Source of the DNA: Paraburkholderia madseniana
GTDB taxonomy: Bacteria > Pseudomonadota > Gammaproteobacteria > Burkholderiales > Burkholderiaceae
NCBI RefSeq assembly: GCF_009690905.1
Contig: NZ_VOSW01000027.1
Location: 1 to 64,000, forward strand
Length of the DNA stretch: 64,000 bases
Reading direction: 5' to 3'
Positions within the stretch are counted from its first letter, which is position 1. Each line of letters begins with the position of its first letter. Below the pieces are notes generated by a model. It ran no database searches. It was not told the DNA's origin and saw nothing but the letters and a program-made list of their open reading frames with translations. A program made the translations under genes and the position numbers. Shown here piece after piece: positions 44,037 through 52,590 of the stretch.

Positions 44037-44052
44037 TTGTATGGATATACAG
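44037..44052. promoter_or_regulatory. SOS-box-like palindrome at the UvrD-like helicase gene
   Basis: TTGTATGGATATACAG differs from CTGT-N8-ACAG by one base, and the downstream flank (TA) also fits LexA consensus. It overlaps the first possible ATG of the helicase gene (44041), so it would regulate transcription only if translation begins downstream, for example at the GTG at 44095. Confidence 0.4.
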
Positions 44053-46257
44053 TATGCGTCGCCGCGTCAATTCCACCTCAGGCCCGAATCCACTGTGCTC
44101 TCCGTCGCTGAATCTTCGCCACCGTCTGCTTCCGGTACCGATAACGATACCGATACCGCCTCCTGGCTCGCAAAGCTCAACGACGCGCAACGCGAAGCCG
44201 TCGAATACGGCGCCGACAGCCCCAACGCGCCGCCGGGCGCGCTGCTGGTGATCGCGGGGGCCGGCTCCGGCAAGACCAACACGCTGGCGCACCGGGTCGC
44301 CAATCTGGTGGTGAAGGGCGCCGATCCGCGCCGTATTCTGCTGCTCACTTTCTCACGCCGCGCCGCGCTCGAAATGACCCGCCGCGTCACGCGCATCGCT
44401 GGTGCGGCGCTCGGTACGCGGGCTGCGCTGGCGCAAGGGCTGACCTGGTCAGGGACCTTCCATAGCGTCGGCGCGCGGCTTTTGCGCGAATACGCCGACC
44501 TGATCGGCCTCGCGCCCGCCTTCACGATCAACGACCGCGAGGATTCCGCCGACCTGATGAATCTCGTGCGCCACGAGCTCGGTTTGTCGGCGAAAGAGCG
44601 GCGCTTCCCAGCCAAGGGGACCTGCTTTGCGATCTATTCGCGCGTGGTGAACACCGGCGCGTCGCTTGCCGACGTGCTCAACAGCGCGTTTCCGTGGTGC
44701 CGCGAGTGGGAAGCCGATCTGCGCATGCTGTTCGCCGCGTACGTCGAAGCCAAGCAGAAGCAGAGCGTGCTCGACTACGACGACCTGCTGCTCTACTGGT
44801 CGCATATGGCCGCGGAGCCGGCGATCGCGGCTGATCTGTCGGCGCGCTTCGATCACGTTCTGGTCGACGAGTATCAGGACACCAACCGCCTGCAGGCGTC
44901 GATCCTGCTCGCGCTGAAACCCGACGGCCGCGGCTTGACCGTGGTCGGCGACGACGCCCAGTCGATCTATTCGTTTCGCGGCGCGACCGTGCGCAACATC
45001 CTCGACTTCCCGGCGCACTTCAATCCGCTCGCGCGGCAGATCACGCTCGAGCGCAACTACCGCTCGACCGGGCCGATTCTGGCGGCGTCGAATGCGGTGA
45101 TCGAGCTCGCCAGCGAGCGGTATACGAAGCATCTGTGGACTGACAAAGCATCGGCGCAGCGCCCGCGTCTGGTGACGGTCGCCGACGAAGCGGATCAGGC
45201 GCGCTATATCGTCGAACAGGTGCTCGAAGCGCGCGAGCAGGGCATGAAGCTCAAGTCACAGGCGGTGCTGTTCCGCGCCGCGCATCACAGCGCCGCGCTC
45301 GAGATCGAACTGACCCGGCGCAACATTCCGTTCGTGAAGTTCGGCGGCCTGAAGTTTCTCGATTCGGTGCACGTCAAGGATGTGCTCGCCGTGCTGCGCT
45401 GGGCGGAGAATCCGCGCGACCGTGTCGCGGGTTTTCGCGTCGTGCAATTGCTCCCGGGCGTCGGCCCCGCCACCGCTGCTAAGGTGCTGGACGAGGTCGT
45501 GGCCCGGGTGGGCGCCGGCAATCCGGCCGATTTCACCCATAGCGCCGGTGGCGCGCTGGCCGCCTTTGCGCCGCCCGCTCGCGCGCAGGAGGACTGGCAT
45601 CCGTTCGTCAAGCTGATGTCGAGCGTGTACGGCCGGCAGACGCCGTGGCCGGCGGAGTTCGAAATGGTGCGGCGCTGGTACGAGCCTCATCTCGAGCGCA
45701 ACCATGAGGACGCGGCGATCCGTCATGCGGACGTGCTGCAGATGGAAAGCATCGCGGGCACCTATGCGTCGCGCGAACGCTTCCTGACTGAGCTGACACT
45801 CGATCCACCCGACGCGACCAGCGACGAATCCGGCGTGCCGCTGATCGACGAGGACTACCTGATCCTGTCCACGATTCATTCGGCGAAAGGGCAGGAGTGG
45901 CGCAACGTGTTCGTGCTGAATGGCGTCGACGGTTGCATTCCATCCGATCTCGGCACCGGCAGCGAAGAGGAAATCGACGAAGAACGCCGCCTGTTATACG
46001 TGGCGATGACGCGCGCGAAGGAAGACCTGCATATCGTCGTGCCGCAGCGCTTTTACGTGCACAACCAGACCCATATGGGCGACCGTCACGTGTGGGCGTC
46101 GCGCACGCGGTTCATTCCGGCGCATCTGATGCCCTTGTTCGACGCTTATGCCTGGCCGCGCGTGCCGGTGCCGAGCGCGCCGACAGCGGCGGGACTGGCC
46201 GCGGCGGCGCAAGCGAAGATCGAAATTGGGGCGAAGCTCAGAAAAATGTGGGATTGA
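44041..46257 (+). CDS. UvrD/Rep-like superfamily 1 DNA helicase
   Basis: The product is 738 residues from ATG 44041 (or 720 from GTG 44095, which would keep the SOS-like box outside the gene). Motif Ia/I: VIAGAGSGKTNTLAHR near residue 80. Motif II: VLVDEYQDTNRLQ near 280. Motif III: VVGDDAQSIYSFRGA near 305. Motif IV: ERNYRST near 340. Motif V/VI: STIHSAKGQEWRNVFV near 620, then RRLLYVAMTRAKEDL. This is a 3'-5' SF1A helicase. It is distinct from the usual UvrD in having a shorter C-terminus. A role in repair or recombination is likely. Confidence 0.93.
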   Translation: MDIQYASPRQFHLRPESTVLSVAESSPPSASGTDNDTDTASWLAKLNDAQREAVEYGADSPNAPPGALLVIAGAGSGKTNTLAHRVANLVVKGADPRRILLLTFSRRAALEMTRRVTRIAGAALGTRAALAQGLTWSGTFHSVGARLLREYADLIGLAPAFTINDREDSADLMNLVRHELGLSAKERRFPAKGTCFAIYSRVVNTGASLADVLNSAFPWCREWEADLRMLFAAYVEAKQKQSVLDYDDLLLYWSHMAAEPAIAADLSARFDHVLVDEYQDTNRLQASILLALKPDGRGLTVVGDDAQSIYSFRGATVRNILDFPAHFNPLARQITLERNYRSTGPILAASNAVIELASERYTKHLWTDKASAQRPRLVTVADEADQARYIVEQVLEAREQGMKLKSQAVLFRAAHHSAALEIELTRRNIPFVKFGGLKFLDSVHVKDVLAVLRWAENPRDRVAGFRVVQLLPGVGPATAAKVLDEVVARVGAGNPADFTHSAGGALAAFAPPARAQEDWHPFVKLMSSVYGRQTPWPAEFEMVRRWYEPHLERNHEDAAIRHADVLQMESIAGTYASRERFLTELTLDPPDATSDESGVPLIDEDYLILSTIHSAKGQEWRNVFVLNGVDGCIPSDLGTGSEEEIDEERRLLYVAMTRAKEDLHIVVPQRFYVHNQTHMGDRHVWASRTRFIPAHLMPLFDAYAWPRVPVPSAPTAAGLAAAAQAKIEIGAKLRKMWD

Positions 46258-46265
46258 ACCTGCTT

Positions 46266-47036
46266 TTACCGTGACTGCCGTTGTTGTTGCTGTTGCGGCA
46301 CCGGCCGTGGCGGCACAAAGAAATTGCGCAGCCAGGCGGCGAGGCGTGAGAACACGTCATACGGTTCTTCGACGAAAATTTCCGGCTTCAGCAAGCGCAG
46401 GTACTCCATGATCTGCTGCGCTTCCTGCTTCTGGAACGAGCCGTGCGAAATGCCCAGGCGCAACAGGCCACGCAGTTCGCCGAGCTTTTCGCGCGCAGTG
46501 CTGCCCACGCTCGTTTCGCACGCTACTTTGGCTTCGTAGACGCGCTGACGCAGCGATTCCACCAGACGCCAGGCCGGCGTCTGCATGACTTCCTCGAGCG
46601 CCTGGATGTCCTGCGCGGCGCTCTTGATCTGCGCCGCGAGCGGATCGATCAGCGCCGCGTCGCCTTCCGCTTCCTTGACGATGGCCGCCGCCCAGTCGCG
46701 GCACTGCTTGGCGAGCTCTTCCGGCGTCCATTCCGAACGGGCTGCAAAGCCGAAACCGAATTCCCCCGCCTGCCTCATCAGGATCGCGACGACGTCCGGG
46801 AATTCCTTGTCCAGCGTGCGTTTCGCCCATGCGTACTGGCCGCCCTGCAACATCCGCTGAACCGCGTGTTCGGTTAGCGGCACCATGTTGTCGAGCAGCT
46901 TGGCGCGCAAAAAGTCCTCAAACGACGGCGTCGCGAACTGCGGATCGAGCTTCAGCGAAACCCGCAGAAATGCGTCGAAGTCCTTGCGTAGCGTCGCAAT
47001 GGTCTCGTCTTTGAGTGTGAGGGTGATCTGACCCAT
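46266..47036 (-). CDS. Conserved hypothetical protein
   Basis: The 256-residue protein starts MGQITLTLKDETIATLRKDFDAFLR and is largely helical. Regions LVESLRQRVYEAKVACETSV and GSFQKQEAQQIMEYLRLL are amphipathic. It ends in a Gln-rich tail (QQQQQRQS). There is no signal peptide, membrane helix or known catalytic motif. I do not recognise the family. It converges on the helicase gene with 8 bases between stops, and neither gene shows a terminator there. Confidence 0.7.
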   Translation of the reverse strand: MGQITLTLKDETIATLRKDFDAFLRVSLKLDPQFATPSFEDFLRAKLLDNMVPLTEHAVQRMLQGGQYAWAKRTLDKEFPDVVAILMRQAGEFGFGFAARSEWTPEELAKQCRDWAAAIVKEAEGDAALIDPLAAQIKSAAQDIQALEEVMQTPAWRLVESLRQRVYEAKVACETSVGSTAREKLGELRGLLRLGISHGSFQKQEAQQIMEYLRLLKPEIFVEEPYDVFSRLAAWLRNFFVPPRPVPQQQQQRQSR

Positions 47037-47365
47037 GTGTTATCCCGTTTGGTCCTGCCGCGCTGCTTCGTCATGTCGGCGTTCGCGCACGGACCCCGTG
47101 AGACGCGACGCCTATGCCGGCGCGGTTGATTGCTGCCTGTTGCCGCGTAACCAGCGGGACGTATCCCGACGAGCGGACCTCGACATCTTATCGGCGGATT
47201 CAGGGAAAACTTAAGGGTGCGCGCGGCGCCGGCGGCGGCTTTAGAGGAATGCGTCGCCTGCGAGGGCAGCGCATGGCGGGCGCCACCCCAATCCCGAGCC
47301 CGCCGCGCCTGGCGCCTATGGCAATCTGGGCGCCGTTTGCACGCGATGTAGGCGTCGAACAGCGC
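47037..47365. other. Intergenic region, no gene recognised
   Basis: These 329 bases separate the start of the hypothetical protein from the stop of azlD, both on the minus strand. They must carry the promoter of the former. The part 47215-47340 is very GC-rich. I see no gene, hairpin terminator or repeat of note. Confidence 0.5.
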
Positions 47366-47689
47366 CTATTTAAGCACAACGCCTTGCCAGACAAAAAAGA
47401 CTGTCAGGCCGACCGCGATGGTCAGGAGCGGTCGTCGCGTCAGCGCGCTGACTACGATGGCGGCCAGCGCCCCGACCAGTTGCGGATTGCGCCAGGTCAG
47501 TTCGGCGCCGGCGCCGTGCGGCGAGACCGCCATCGGGACGATGATCGCCGTCAGCACGGTAACGGGCACGAAGCCGAGCGCGGTGCGCACGAGCGGCGGA
47601 AACACCAGCCGGTCGCCGAGCACGAAGACGGCGGCGCGGATCACCCACGTAATGGCGGCCATGCCGAGGATCAGAACGACGTAGTTCAT
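47366..47689 (-). CDS. azlD: Branched-chain amino acid exporter small subunit AzlD
   Basis: The 107-residue product begins MNYVVLILGMAAITWVIRAAVFVLGDRL and has three to four helices, with the AzlD pattern LVRTALGFVPVTVLTAIIVP and a C-terminal LTRRPLLTIAVGLTVFFVW. AzlD pairs with AzlC to export branched-chain amino acids (or their analogues). The start overlaps the stop of azlC by 4 bases. Confidence 0.93.
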   Translation of the reverse strand: MNYVVLILGMAAITWVIRAAVFVLGDRLVFPPLVRTALGFVPVTVLTAIIVPMAVSPHGAGAELTWRNPQLVGALAAIVVSALTRRPLLTIAVGLTVFFVWQGVVLK

Positions 47690-48525
47690 CGCGACGCCTC
47701 CATGGTTTCCTTTGAGGTTTTCCGCGGGGCTTCCCGGTGGGGGCCCTGTGAGGTTTCGCGCGAAGTTGCTCGCGAGGATTCGCGATTTCCCCGCGCGCCT
47801 CGCCCAAATCGCGGCGCCGACAGCAAGACACCGATTGCCACACCCGCGAACACGGCGCCGAGCAGGCCGAGCTTGTACGGCCACGCCTGCCAGAAGAAAG
47901 CCAGCGTGCCCGCGGTCGCGGCCGCAGCGATATAGCGCAGCGCGACGAGCTGCGGCACGACGATCGCGATGAAAGTGGCGACCATCGCGAAATCGAGCCC
48001 GAGCGACTGCAGGCCCGGAAAGGCCGCGCCGAACAGCAGGCCGGCGACGGTCCAGATCTGCCAGTTCTGGTACATGGCCAGACCCGCGCCAAAGAAGTAG
48101 TGCGGGCCGACCGTGCCGGGCTCCCGATGCCGGTAATGTTCCCACGCGACCGCGAAGACTTCGTCGGTGAGCAGCGCGCCGAGCGCCCAGCGCCAGCGCG
48201 AGGGCAGGTGCGCGACGTGCGGCGCGAGCGTCGCGCTATACAGCACGTGACGCAGGTTGACGACGAGCGTGGTCGCCCAGATCACCGCAAAACTCGCGTG
48301 GCCGGCGATCAGGCCCAATGCGATGAATTGCGCGGAACCGGCGAACACGACGAGCGACATCAGTTGTCCATGCCACAGATGCAGCGGGCCGGACGCGACC
48401 AGGGTGCCGAAGATCACGCCGAAGGGCGCCGCGCCGACCATCATCGGGATGATGTCGCGCGCGCCGGCGGTGAATTCTTTTAAGTGGCCTGTGCTTGAGG
48501 GCTGGCCTGGGTTGGAATGGGTCAA
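47686..48525 (-). CDS. azlC: Branched-chain amino acid exporter large subunit AzlC
   Basis: The product is 279 residues from TTG 48525, which has an AAGGAGG site 5 bases upstream; no ATG serves. GARDIIPMMVGAAPFGVIFGTL near residue 20 and AGSAQFIALGLIAGHASFAVIWATTLVVNLRHVLYSATLAPHV near 65 are the AzlC signature. The C-terminal tail (about 240-279) is Arg/Ser-rich and cytoplasmic, longer than in the Bacillus protein. It forms an exporter with AzlD. The upstream AraC-type gene on the same strand is the probable regulator. Confidence 0.93.
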   Translation of the reverse strand: MTHSNPGQPSSTGHLKEFTAGARDIIPMMVGAAPFGVIFGTLVASGPLHLWHGQLMSLVVFAGSAQFIALGLIAGHASFAVIWATTLVVNLRHVLYSATLAPHVAHLPSRWRWALGALLTDEVFAVAWEHYRHREPGTVGPHYFFGAGLAMYQNWQIWTVAGLLFGAAFPGLQSLGLDFAMVATFIAIVVPQLVALRYIAAAATAGTLAFFWQAWPYKLGLLGAVFAGVAIGVLLSAPRFGRGARGNRESSRATSRETSQGPHREAPRKTSKETMEASR

Positions 48526-48611
48526 TCTTGCCTCCTTGATGCGCAAAGGATAGCGGGCAAGGCTGGGCGGGGGCTTGTACGTTCTTGCGGTGGATGGGGG
48601 CGAAGCGTGCG

Positions 48612-49439
48612 TCAACTGCCTTGCCAGCGCCCCGGCGGCACGCCGAACATGCGCCTGAAATGGCGCGTGAAATGGCTTTGATCCGTGAAACCGCTTGCCG
48701 CGGCGACATCGGTCACCGAAACGCCCGCTCGCAATGGCGCGAGCGCGCGCTGCAAGCGCACCTGATTGCGCCACGCGTGCGGCGGCAATCCGGTGGTCTG
48801 CGTGAAAAGGCGCGCGGCGTGGAAGGGCGAGAGTCCCGCTGCCTGCGCGACCTCGGCCAGCGTGACAGCTTCGGCGAGGTCGCCGGTCAGGCGCTCCTGC
48901 ATCGTCGCGACGCGGGCGTCGTCGGCGGCGAGGCGCCACGCTTCCGGCTGCGTTTGCGAGTAGCGGACCAGCAAGGTGGACAGCGCGTCAAGCATCGCGG
49001 CCTCGGCGGCGAGCGGATCGTCGCCGGCCTCCAGCAGACAGTGCGCGCGCGCCAGCCGCTGCGCCAGATCGGGATCGCGGATGACGCCCGGCGCGAACCA
49101 CGGCAATGCTTGCGGCTTGCCGGCAACGTCGTTGGCAAGCTCGTGAATGAAATCCACCGGCGCATACATCACGCGATAGCGCCAGCCTGCCTCGACAGCC
49201 TTGGAGCCCGTGTGCAGTTCTCCCGGATTGATGATCGGCACGCTGCCCGCTTCGGCGACATAGTCCGAGCCGAGATACCGATAGCCCTCGGCGCCGGCGA
49301 CGATCACCGGAATCGTGTACGCATCGTGCCAATGCGGCGAGAACTCGTGATCGTGATATTCCGCTGTGAGCAGATCCGCGCCGGGCAAAAGCGGCGTACG
49401 CCAGTAGCGGGCGGAATCCTGGAAACGATGGGCGGTCAT
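48612..49439 (-). CDS. AraC-family regulator of azlCD
   Basis: The 275-residue protein has an N-terminal cupin-type AraC ligand domain (about 15-150: EYHDHEFSPHWHDAYTIPVIVAGAEGYRYLG). A C-terminal pair of helix-turn-helix motifs spans about 175-270 (LAEVAQAAGLSPFHAARLFTQTTGLPPHAW, then VTDVAAASGFTDQSHFTRHFRRMFG). It lies 86 bases upstream of azlC on the same strand, as in other Burkholderiaceae, so it probably controls the exporter genes in response to an amino acid. Confidence 0.92.
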   Translation of the reverse strand: MTAHRFQDSARYWRTPLLPGADLLTAEYHDHEFSPHWHDAYTIPVIVAGAEGYRYLGSDYVAEAGSVPIINPGELHTGSKAVEAGWRYRVMYAPVDFIHELANDVAGKPQALPWFAPGVIRDPDLAQRLARAHCLLEAGDDPLAAEAAMLDALSTLLVRYSQTQPEAWRLAADDARVATMQERLTGDLAEAVTLAEVAQAAGLSPFHAARLFTQTTGLPPHAWRNQVRLQRALAPLRAGVSVTDVAAASGFTDQSHFTRHFRRMFGVPPGRWQGS

Positions 49440-49573
49440 GGTGAAAGTCTGGCGATCCTGCGGTCCGGTAGTACCGGCGATCCGGCATGACCAGTCAGTG
49501 TAGCGCGCCGTGGCCTTTGCGGTGACTCACGCGTGTATGTCTTTGCGCTGTGAGCTTTGCCGCGGGGCGGCGG

Positions 49574-50050
49574 TTACTTGACCGGAATTGTCGTGCCGGC
49601 CGGCATCGGCACGGCGCTCACGCTGTTCTTCGCACTGCCGCTGACGATGCGGTCGCTGTAAGTCATGTACACCAGCGTGTTGCGCTTCGCGTCGACCACC
49701 CGCACCACATGCAGCGATTTGAAGATCAGCGACATGCTGACCGAGAACACATCGGATTGCTGCTTCACGGGGCCGGTGAAATGAATCGCGCCCACTTGCC
49801 GACAAGCGATCGACGCCTCGGTCGGATCTTCGGCGATGCCCAGTGTCCCCTTGACGCCACCCGTGCGCGCCCGCGACACGTAGCAGGTCACGCCCTGGAC
49901 GAGCGGATCGTCATAGGCCTCGACGACCACGCGATCGGAACCGGTAATGCGGAAGTTGGTATTGACGCTGCCGACTTCTTCGCTGTGGACCGAGGACAGG
50001 AGCAGGGCGGTAGTGACTGCAAGTGCGATGCGCAACACGGTGGGATTCAT
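49574..50050 (-). CDS. creA: CreA family exported protein
   Basis: The 158-residue protein has a signal peptide ending near residue 23 (LLLSSVHSEE) and the CreA pattern EEVGSVNTNFRITGSDRVVVEAYDDPLVQGVTCYVSRARTGGVKG, then DPTEASIACRQVG, KSLHVVRVVDAKRNTLVYMTYSDR. CreA is a periplasmic protein of unknown function linked to the CreBC regulon in E. coli. Two Cys in the mature part may form a disulfide. Confidence 0.92.
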   Translation of the reverse strand: MNPTVLRIALAVTTALLLSSVHSEEVGSVNTNFRITGSDRVVVEAYDDPLVQGVTCYVSRARTGGVKGTLGIAEDPTEASIACRQVGAIHFTGPVKQQSDVFSVSMSLIFKSLHVVRVVDAKRNTLVYMTYSDRIVSGSAKNSVSAVPMPAGTTIPVK

Positions 50051-50239
50051 GGGAGGGCCGGGAATGAGTGCTTGGGTTGGGCGCGAGAGATCGGCGTCGA
50101 TAAAGCGCCATCGTATAACGGCGTGTCCGCCAGAGGGTCAGTGCAAATGCTCTGGGGCATGCGCAATCTTCCGGCCGGAACGGACCGTCGCCCCCCGATT
50201 CAAGCCACCGGATCCGGCATTCAAATAGGCCAGACCAAA

Positions 50240-50270
50240 ACAAAAAGGCCCGCACGAATGCGGGCCTTTC
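50240..50270 (-). terminator. Rho-independent terminator of the downstream tRNA-Asn
   Basis: On the minus strand, GGCCCGCA and TGCGGGCC form a stem around TTCG and are followed by TTTTTG. It lies immediately after the CCA end of the first-listed tRNA-Asn. Confidence 0.9.
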
Positions 50271-50277
50271 AAAATTT

Positions 50278-50353
50278 TGGCTCCTCGACCTGGGCTCGAA
50301 CCAGGGACCTACGGATTAACAGTCCGGCGCTCTACCGACTGAGCTATCGAGGA
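50278..50353 (-). tRNA. tRNA-Asn (anticodon GTT)
   Basis: The minus strand reads TCCTCGATAGCTCAGTCGG, with a D-loop, the anticodon loop CTGTTAATC (anticodon GTT), a TTCGAGC T-loop and an acceptor stem TCCTCGA/TCGAGGA followed by G and an encoded CCA. It is 76 bases long. It has the same sequence as the copy at 50416-50491. Confidence 0.97.
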
Positions 50354-50377
50354 ACAGCAGTACAACTTGATCTACAT

Positions 50378-50407
50378 AAAAAAGCCCGTATTGGTTAACG
50401 GGCTTTT
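50378..50407 (-). terminator. Terminator hairpin between the tRNA-Asn genes
   Basis: On the minus strand AAAAGCCCGT pairs with ACGGGCTTTT around a TAACCAAT loop and is followed by U-rich sequence. It implies that the upstream tRNA is made as its own transcript, or that the pair is only partly co-transcribed. Confidence 0.8.
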
Positions 50408-50415
50408 GCAATTCT

Positions 50416-50491
50416 TGGCTCCTCGACCTGGGCTCGAACCAGGGACCTACGGATTAACAGTCCGGCGCTCTACCGACTGAGCTATCGAGGA
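50416..50491 (-). tRNA. tRNA-Asn (anticodon GTT), second copy
   Basis: The gene is identical to the copy at 50278-50353 over all 76 bases, including CCA. It is the first of the pair in the direction of transcription and its own terminator follows. Confidence 0.97.
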
Positions 50492-50606
50492 ACAGAACAA
50501 CAAACAGCAGAGAAGCGAAATTGTAGGAGGTGACTAGGCGCCTGTCAATACCCTGCATTCATCTCGATTTGGTCCGAATGCAACAGCGGGGTGCAGGCCG
50601 CGCCGC

Positions 50607-50930
50607 TCAGCGTACGAGCAGGGCCAGCTTTTCCTTCACGTCCTTGAATTCGTCGGCTTCCGGCAGCGGCGCTTTGGTCTTGGTGATGCTCGGCCAGTTC
50701 TTCGCGAGATCGGCATTCAGCTCGGTGAAGTGCTGCTGGTCGCCCGGCACGTCTTCTTCGGCATAAATGGCGTTCACCGGGCATTCGGCCACGCACACGG
50801 CGCAGTCGATGCATTCGTCGGGGTCGATCGCGAGGAAGTTGGGACCTTCGCGAAAGCAGTCCACCGGGCACACATCGACGCAGTCGGTATAGCGGCACTT
50901 GATGCAGCTTTCGGTCACAACGTGAGTCAT
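50607..50930 (-). CDS. fdxA: 7Fe ferredoxin FdxA
   Basis: The 107-residue protein begins MTHVVTESCIKCRYTDCVDVCPVDCF: the incomplete first motif (CX7CX3CP) that binds a 3Fe-4S cluster. CIDCAVCVAECPVNAI near residue 40 binds the 4Fe-4S cluster. The rest (PGDQQHFTELNADLAKNWP, then a Lys/Glu-rich C-terminus) is typical of FdxA. It transfers electrons in the cytoplasm; the partner is not known. It diverges from pncB. Confidence 0.96.
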   Translation of the reverse strand: MTHVVTESCIKCRYTDCVDVCPVDCFREGPNFLAIDPDECIDCAVCVAECPVNAIYAEEDVPGDQQHFTELNADLAKNWPSITKTKAPLPEADEFKDVKEKLALLVR

Positions 50931-51210
50931 TCAGGCAGCTCCTGCATGCGGAATCAGGGGAGGCGAAACGCCAAAAGCGCTATTGTAACGTAACGTCAAG
51001 AGCCGCATGCAGCATCGGGCAACGGCTTTTATACGTTTTTGTGATTAGTTTATGGCGTCCGGCGAGCGCCGCCCGCCGGCGTGCTGAATCCGGATGCATT
51101 CGGGTAACATGCGTCAGGTTGGCGCGCACGGGGCGCGCCGCACGCGCATGGGTTGACGCGGTTGGTCGAGCCAAGCCTTCCGTTTTTCCTGCAGTCCAGT
51201 TCGCACCATC

Positions 51211-52407
51211 ATGATTATTACTTCGCTGCTCGACACCGATCTGTACAAGTTCACGATGATGCAAGTGGTGTTGCATCACTTTCCCGCGGCGAACGTCGAG
51301 TACCGGTTTCGCTGCCGCACGCCGAATGTCGACCTCGTGCCGTATATCGGCGAGATTCGCGACGAAGTGCGCAAGCTCTGCGATCTGCGCTTCACCGACG
51401 ACGAACTCGACTACCTGCGGCGCATGCGCTTCATCAAGGGCGACTTCATCGAGTTTCTCGCGCTGTTCCATTTGAACGAGAAATACATTTCGATTTCGCC
51501 CTCGCCGAAGGGCAATGGTGAAATCGACATCGAGATCAAGGGGCCGTGGCTGCACACGATCCTGTTCGAGATCCCGATGCTTGCGATCGTCAACGAAGTC
51601 TACTTCCGCAACACCCAGCAGAAACCTGACTACAGCGAAGGGCGCGGCCGTCTCGTCGAGAAGATCAAGCTGCTCGGCGCGCGCCCGGAATTCGCCGACT
51701 GCAAGATCGCCGACTACGGCACGCGCCGCCGCTTCTCGAAGCAATGGCACGAAGAAGTGATCCTCACGCTGAAAGACGGCCTCGGCGAACAATTCGCCGG
51801 CACCAGCAACGTCTTCTACGCGATGAAGCACAGCCTCACGCCGCTCGGCACGATGGCGCATGAATACCTGCAGGCGTGTCAGGCGCTCGGTCCGCGGTTG
51901 CGCGATTCGCAGATCTTCGGCTTCGAGATGTGGGCGAAGGAGTATCGCGGCGACCTGGGTATCGCCCTGTCGGATGTGTACGGCATGGAGGCGTTCCTGC
52001 GCGACTTCGACATGTACTTCTGCAAGCTGTTCGACGGTGCGCGCCACGATTCCGGCGACCCGTTCGACTGGGGCGAGCGCCTGCTCAAGCACTACGAGGC
52101 GAACCGCTGCGACCCGCGCACCAAGATCCTCGTGTTCTCCGACGCGCTCGACATTCCCAAAGTGCTGCAACTGTACGAGCGTTTCCGCGGCCGCTGCAAG
52201 CTGGCATTCGGCGTAGGAACCAATCTGACAAACGACCTGGGCTACAACCCCTTGCAGATCGTCATCAAAATGGTTCGCTGCAACGGTCAGCCGGTGGCGA
52301 AGCTGTCGGATTCGCCGGGCAAGAACATGTGCGAAGACAAGGCCTATCTCGCGTATCTGCGTCAGGTGTTCGGCATTGCGCAGCCCGAGGAAGACGCTGC
52401 GAAGTAA
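51211..52407 (+). CDS. pncB: Nicotinate phosphoribosyltransferase
   Basis: The 398-residue protein begins MIITSLLDTDLYKFTMMQVVLHHFP. The conserved segments FSKQWHEEVI, FAGTSNVFYAMKHSLTPLGTMAHE near residue 200 (with the phosphorylated His) and FDGARHDSGDPFDWGERLLKHYE near 275 bind nicotinate and PRPP. The enzyme makes nicotinate mononucleotide for NAD salvage in an ATP-stimulated reaction. The gene diverges from fdxA and has the LUD-domain gene downstream. Confidence 0.97.
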   Translation: MIITSLLDTDLYKFTMMQVVLHHFPAANVEYRFRCRTPNVDLVPYIGEIRDEVRKLCDLRFTDDELDYLRRMRFIKGDFIEFLALFHLNEKYISISPSPKGNGEIDIEIKGPWLHTILFEIPMLAIVNEVYFRNTQQKPDYSEGRGRLVEKIKLLGARPEFADCKIADYGTRRRFSKQWHEEVILTLKDGLGEQFAGTSNVFYAMKHSLTPLGTMAHEYLQACQALGPRLRDSQIFGFEMWAKEYRGDLGIALSDVYGMEAFLRDFDMYFCKLFDGARHDSGDPFDWGERLLKHYEANRCDPRTKILVFSDALDIPKVLQLYERFRGRCKLAFGVGTNLTNDLGYNPLQIVIKMVRCNGQPVAKLSDSPGKNMCEDKAYLAYLRQVFGIAQPEEDAAK

Positions 52408-52590
52408 CGTGGCGTCTGCGCGGCGCGTGTGCGACTTATGCGCCGCTGTCTTGTGTCGATATCTTGCTGAGATCGTGTTCGCCGCGTGGTCGATACGTTG
52501 CCCCAGGCCGTTCGGCCAGGGTGTTCGCGCCCAGGGTGGCCGGTATAATTCCCGCCATATCGCACGGCTGTCGACACGAGGATTTCGCAT

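Noticed and set aside
50278..50491. tRNA pair as a site of integrated elements
   Set aside because: No integrase, no repeat of a tRNA 3' end beyond the tandem copy, and normal genes on both sides.
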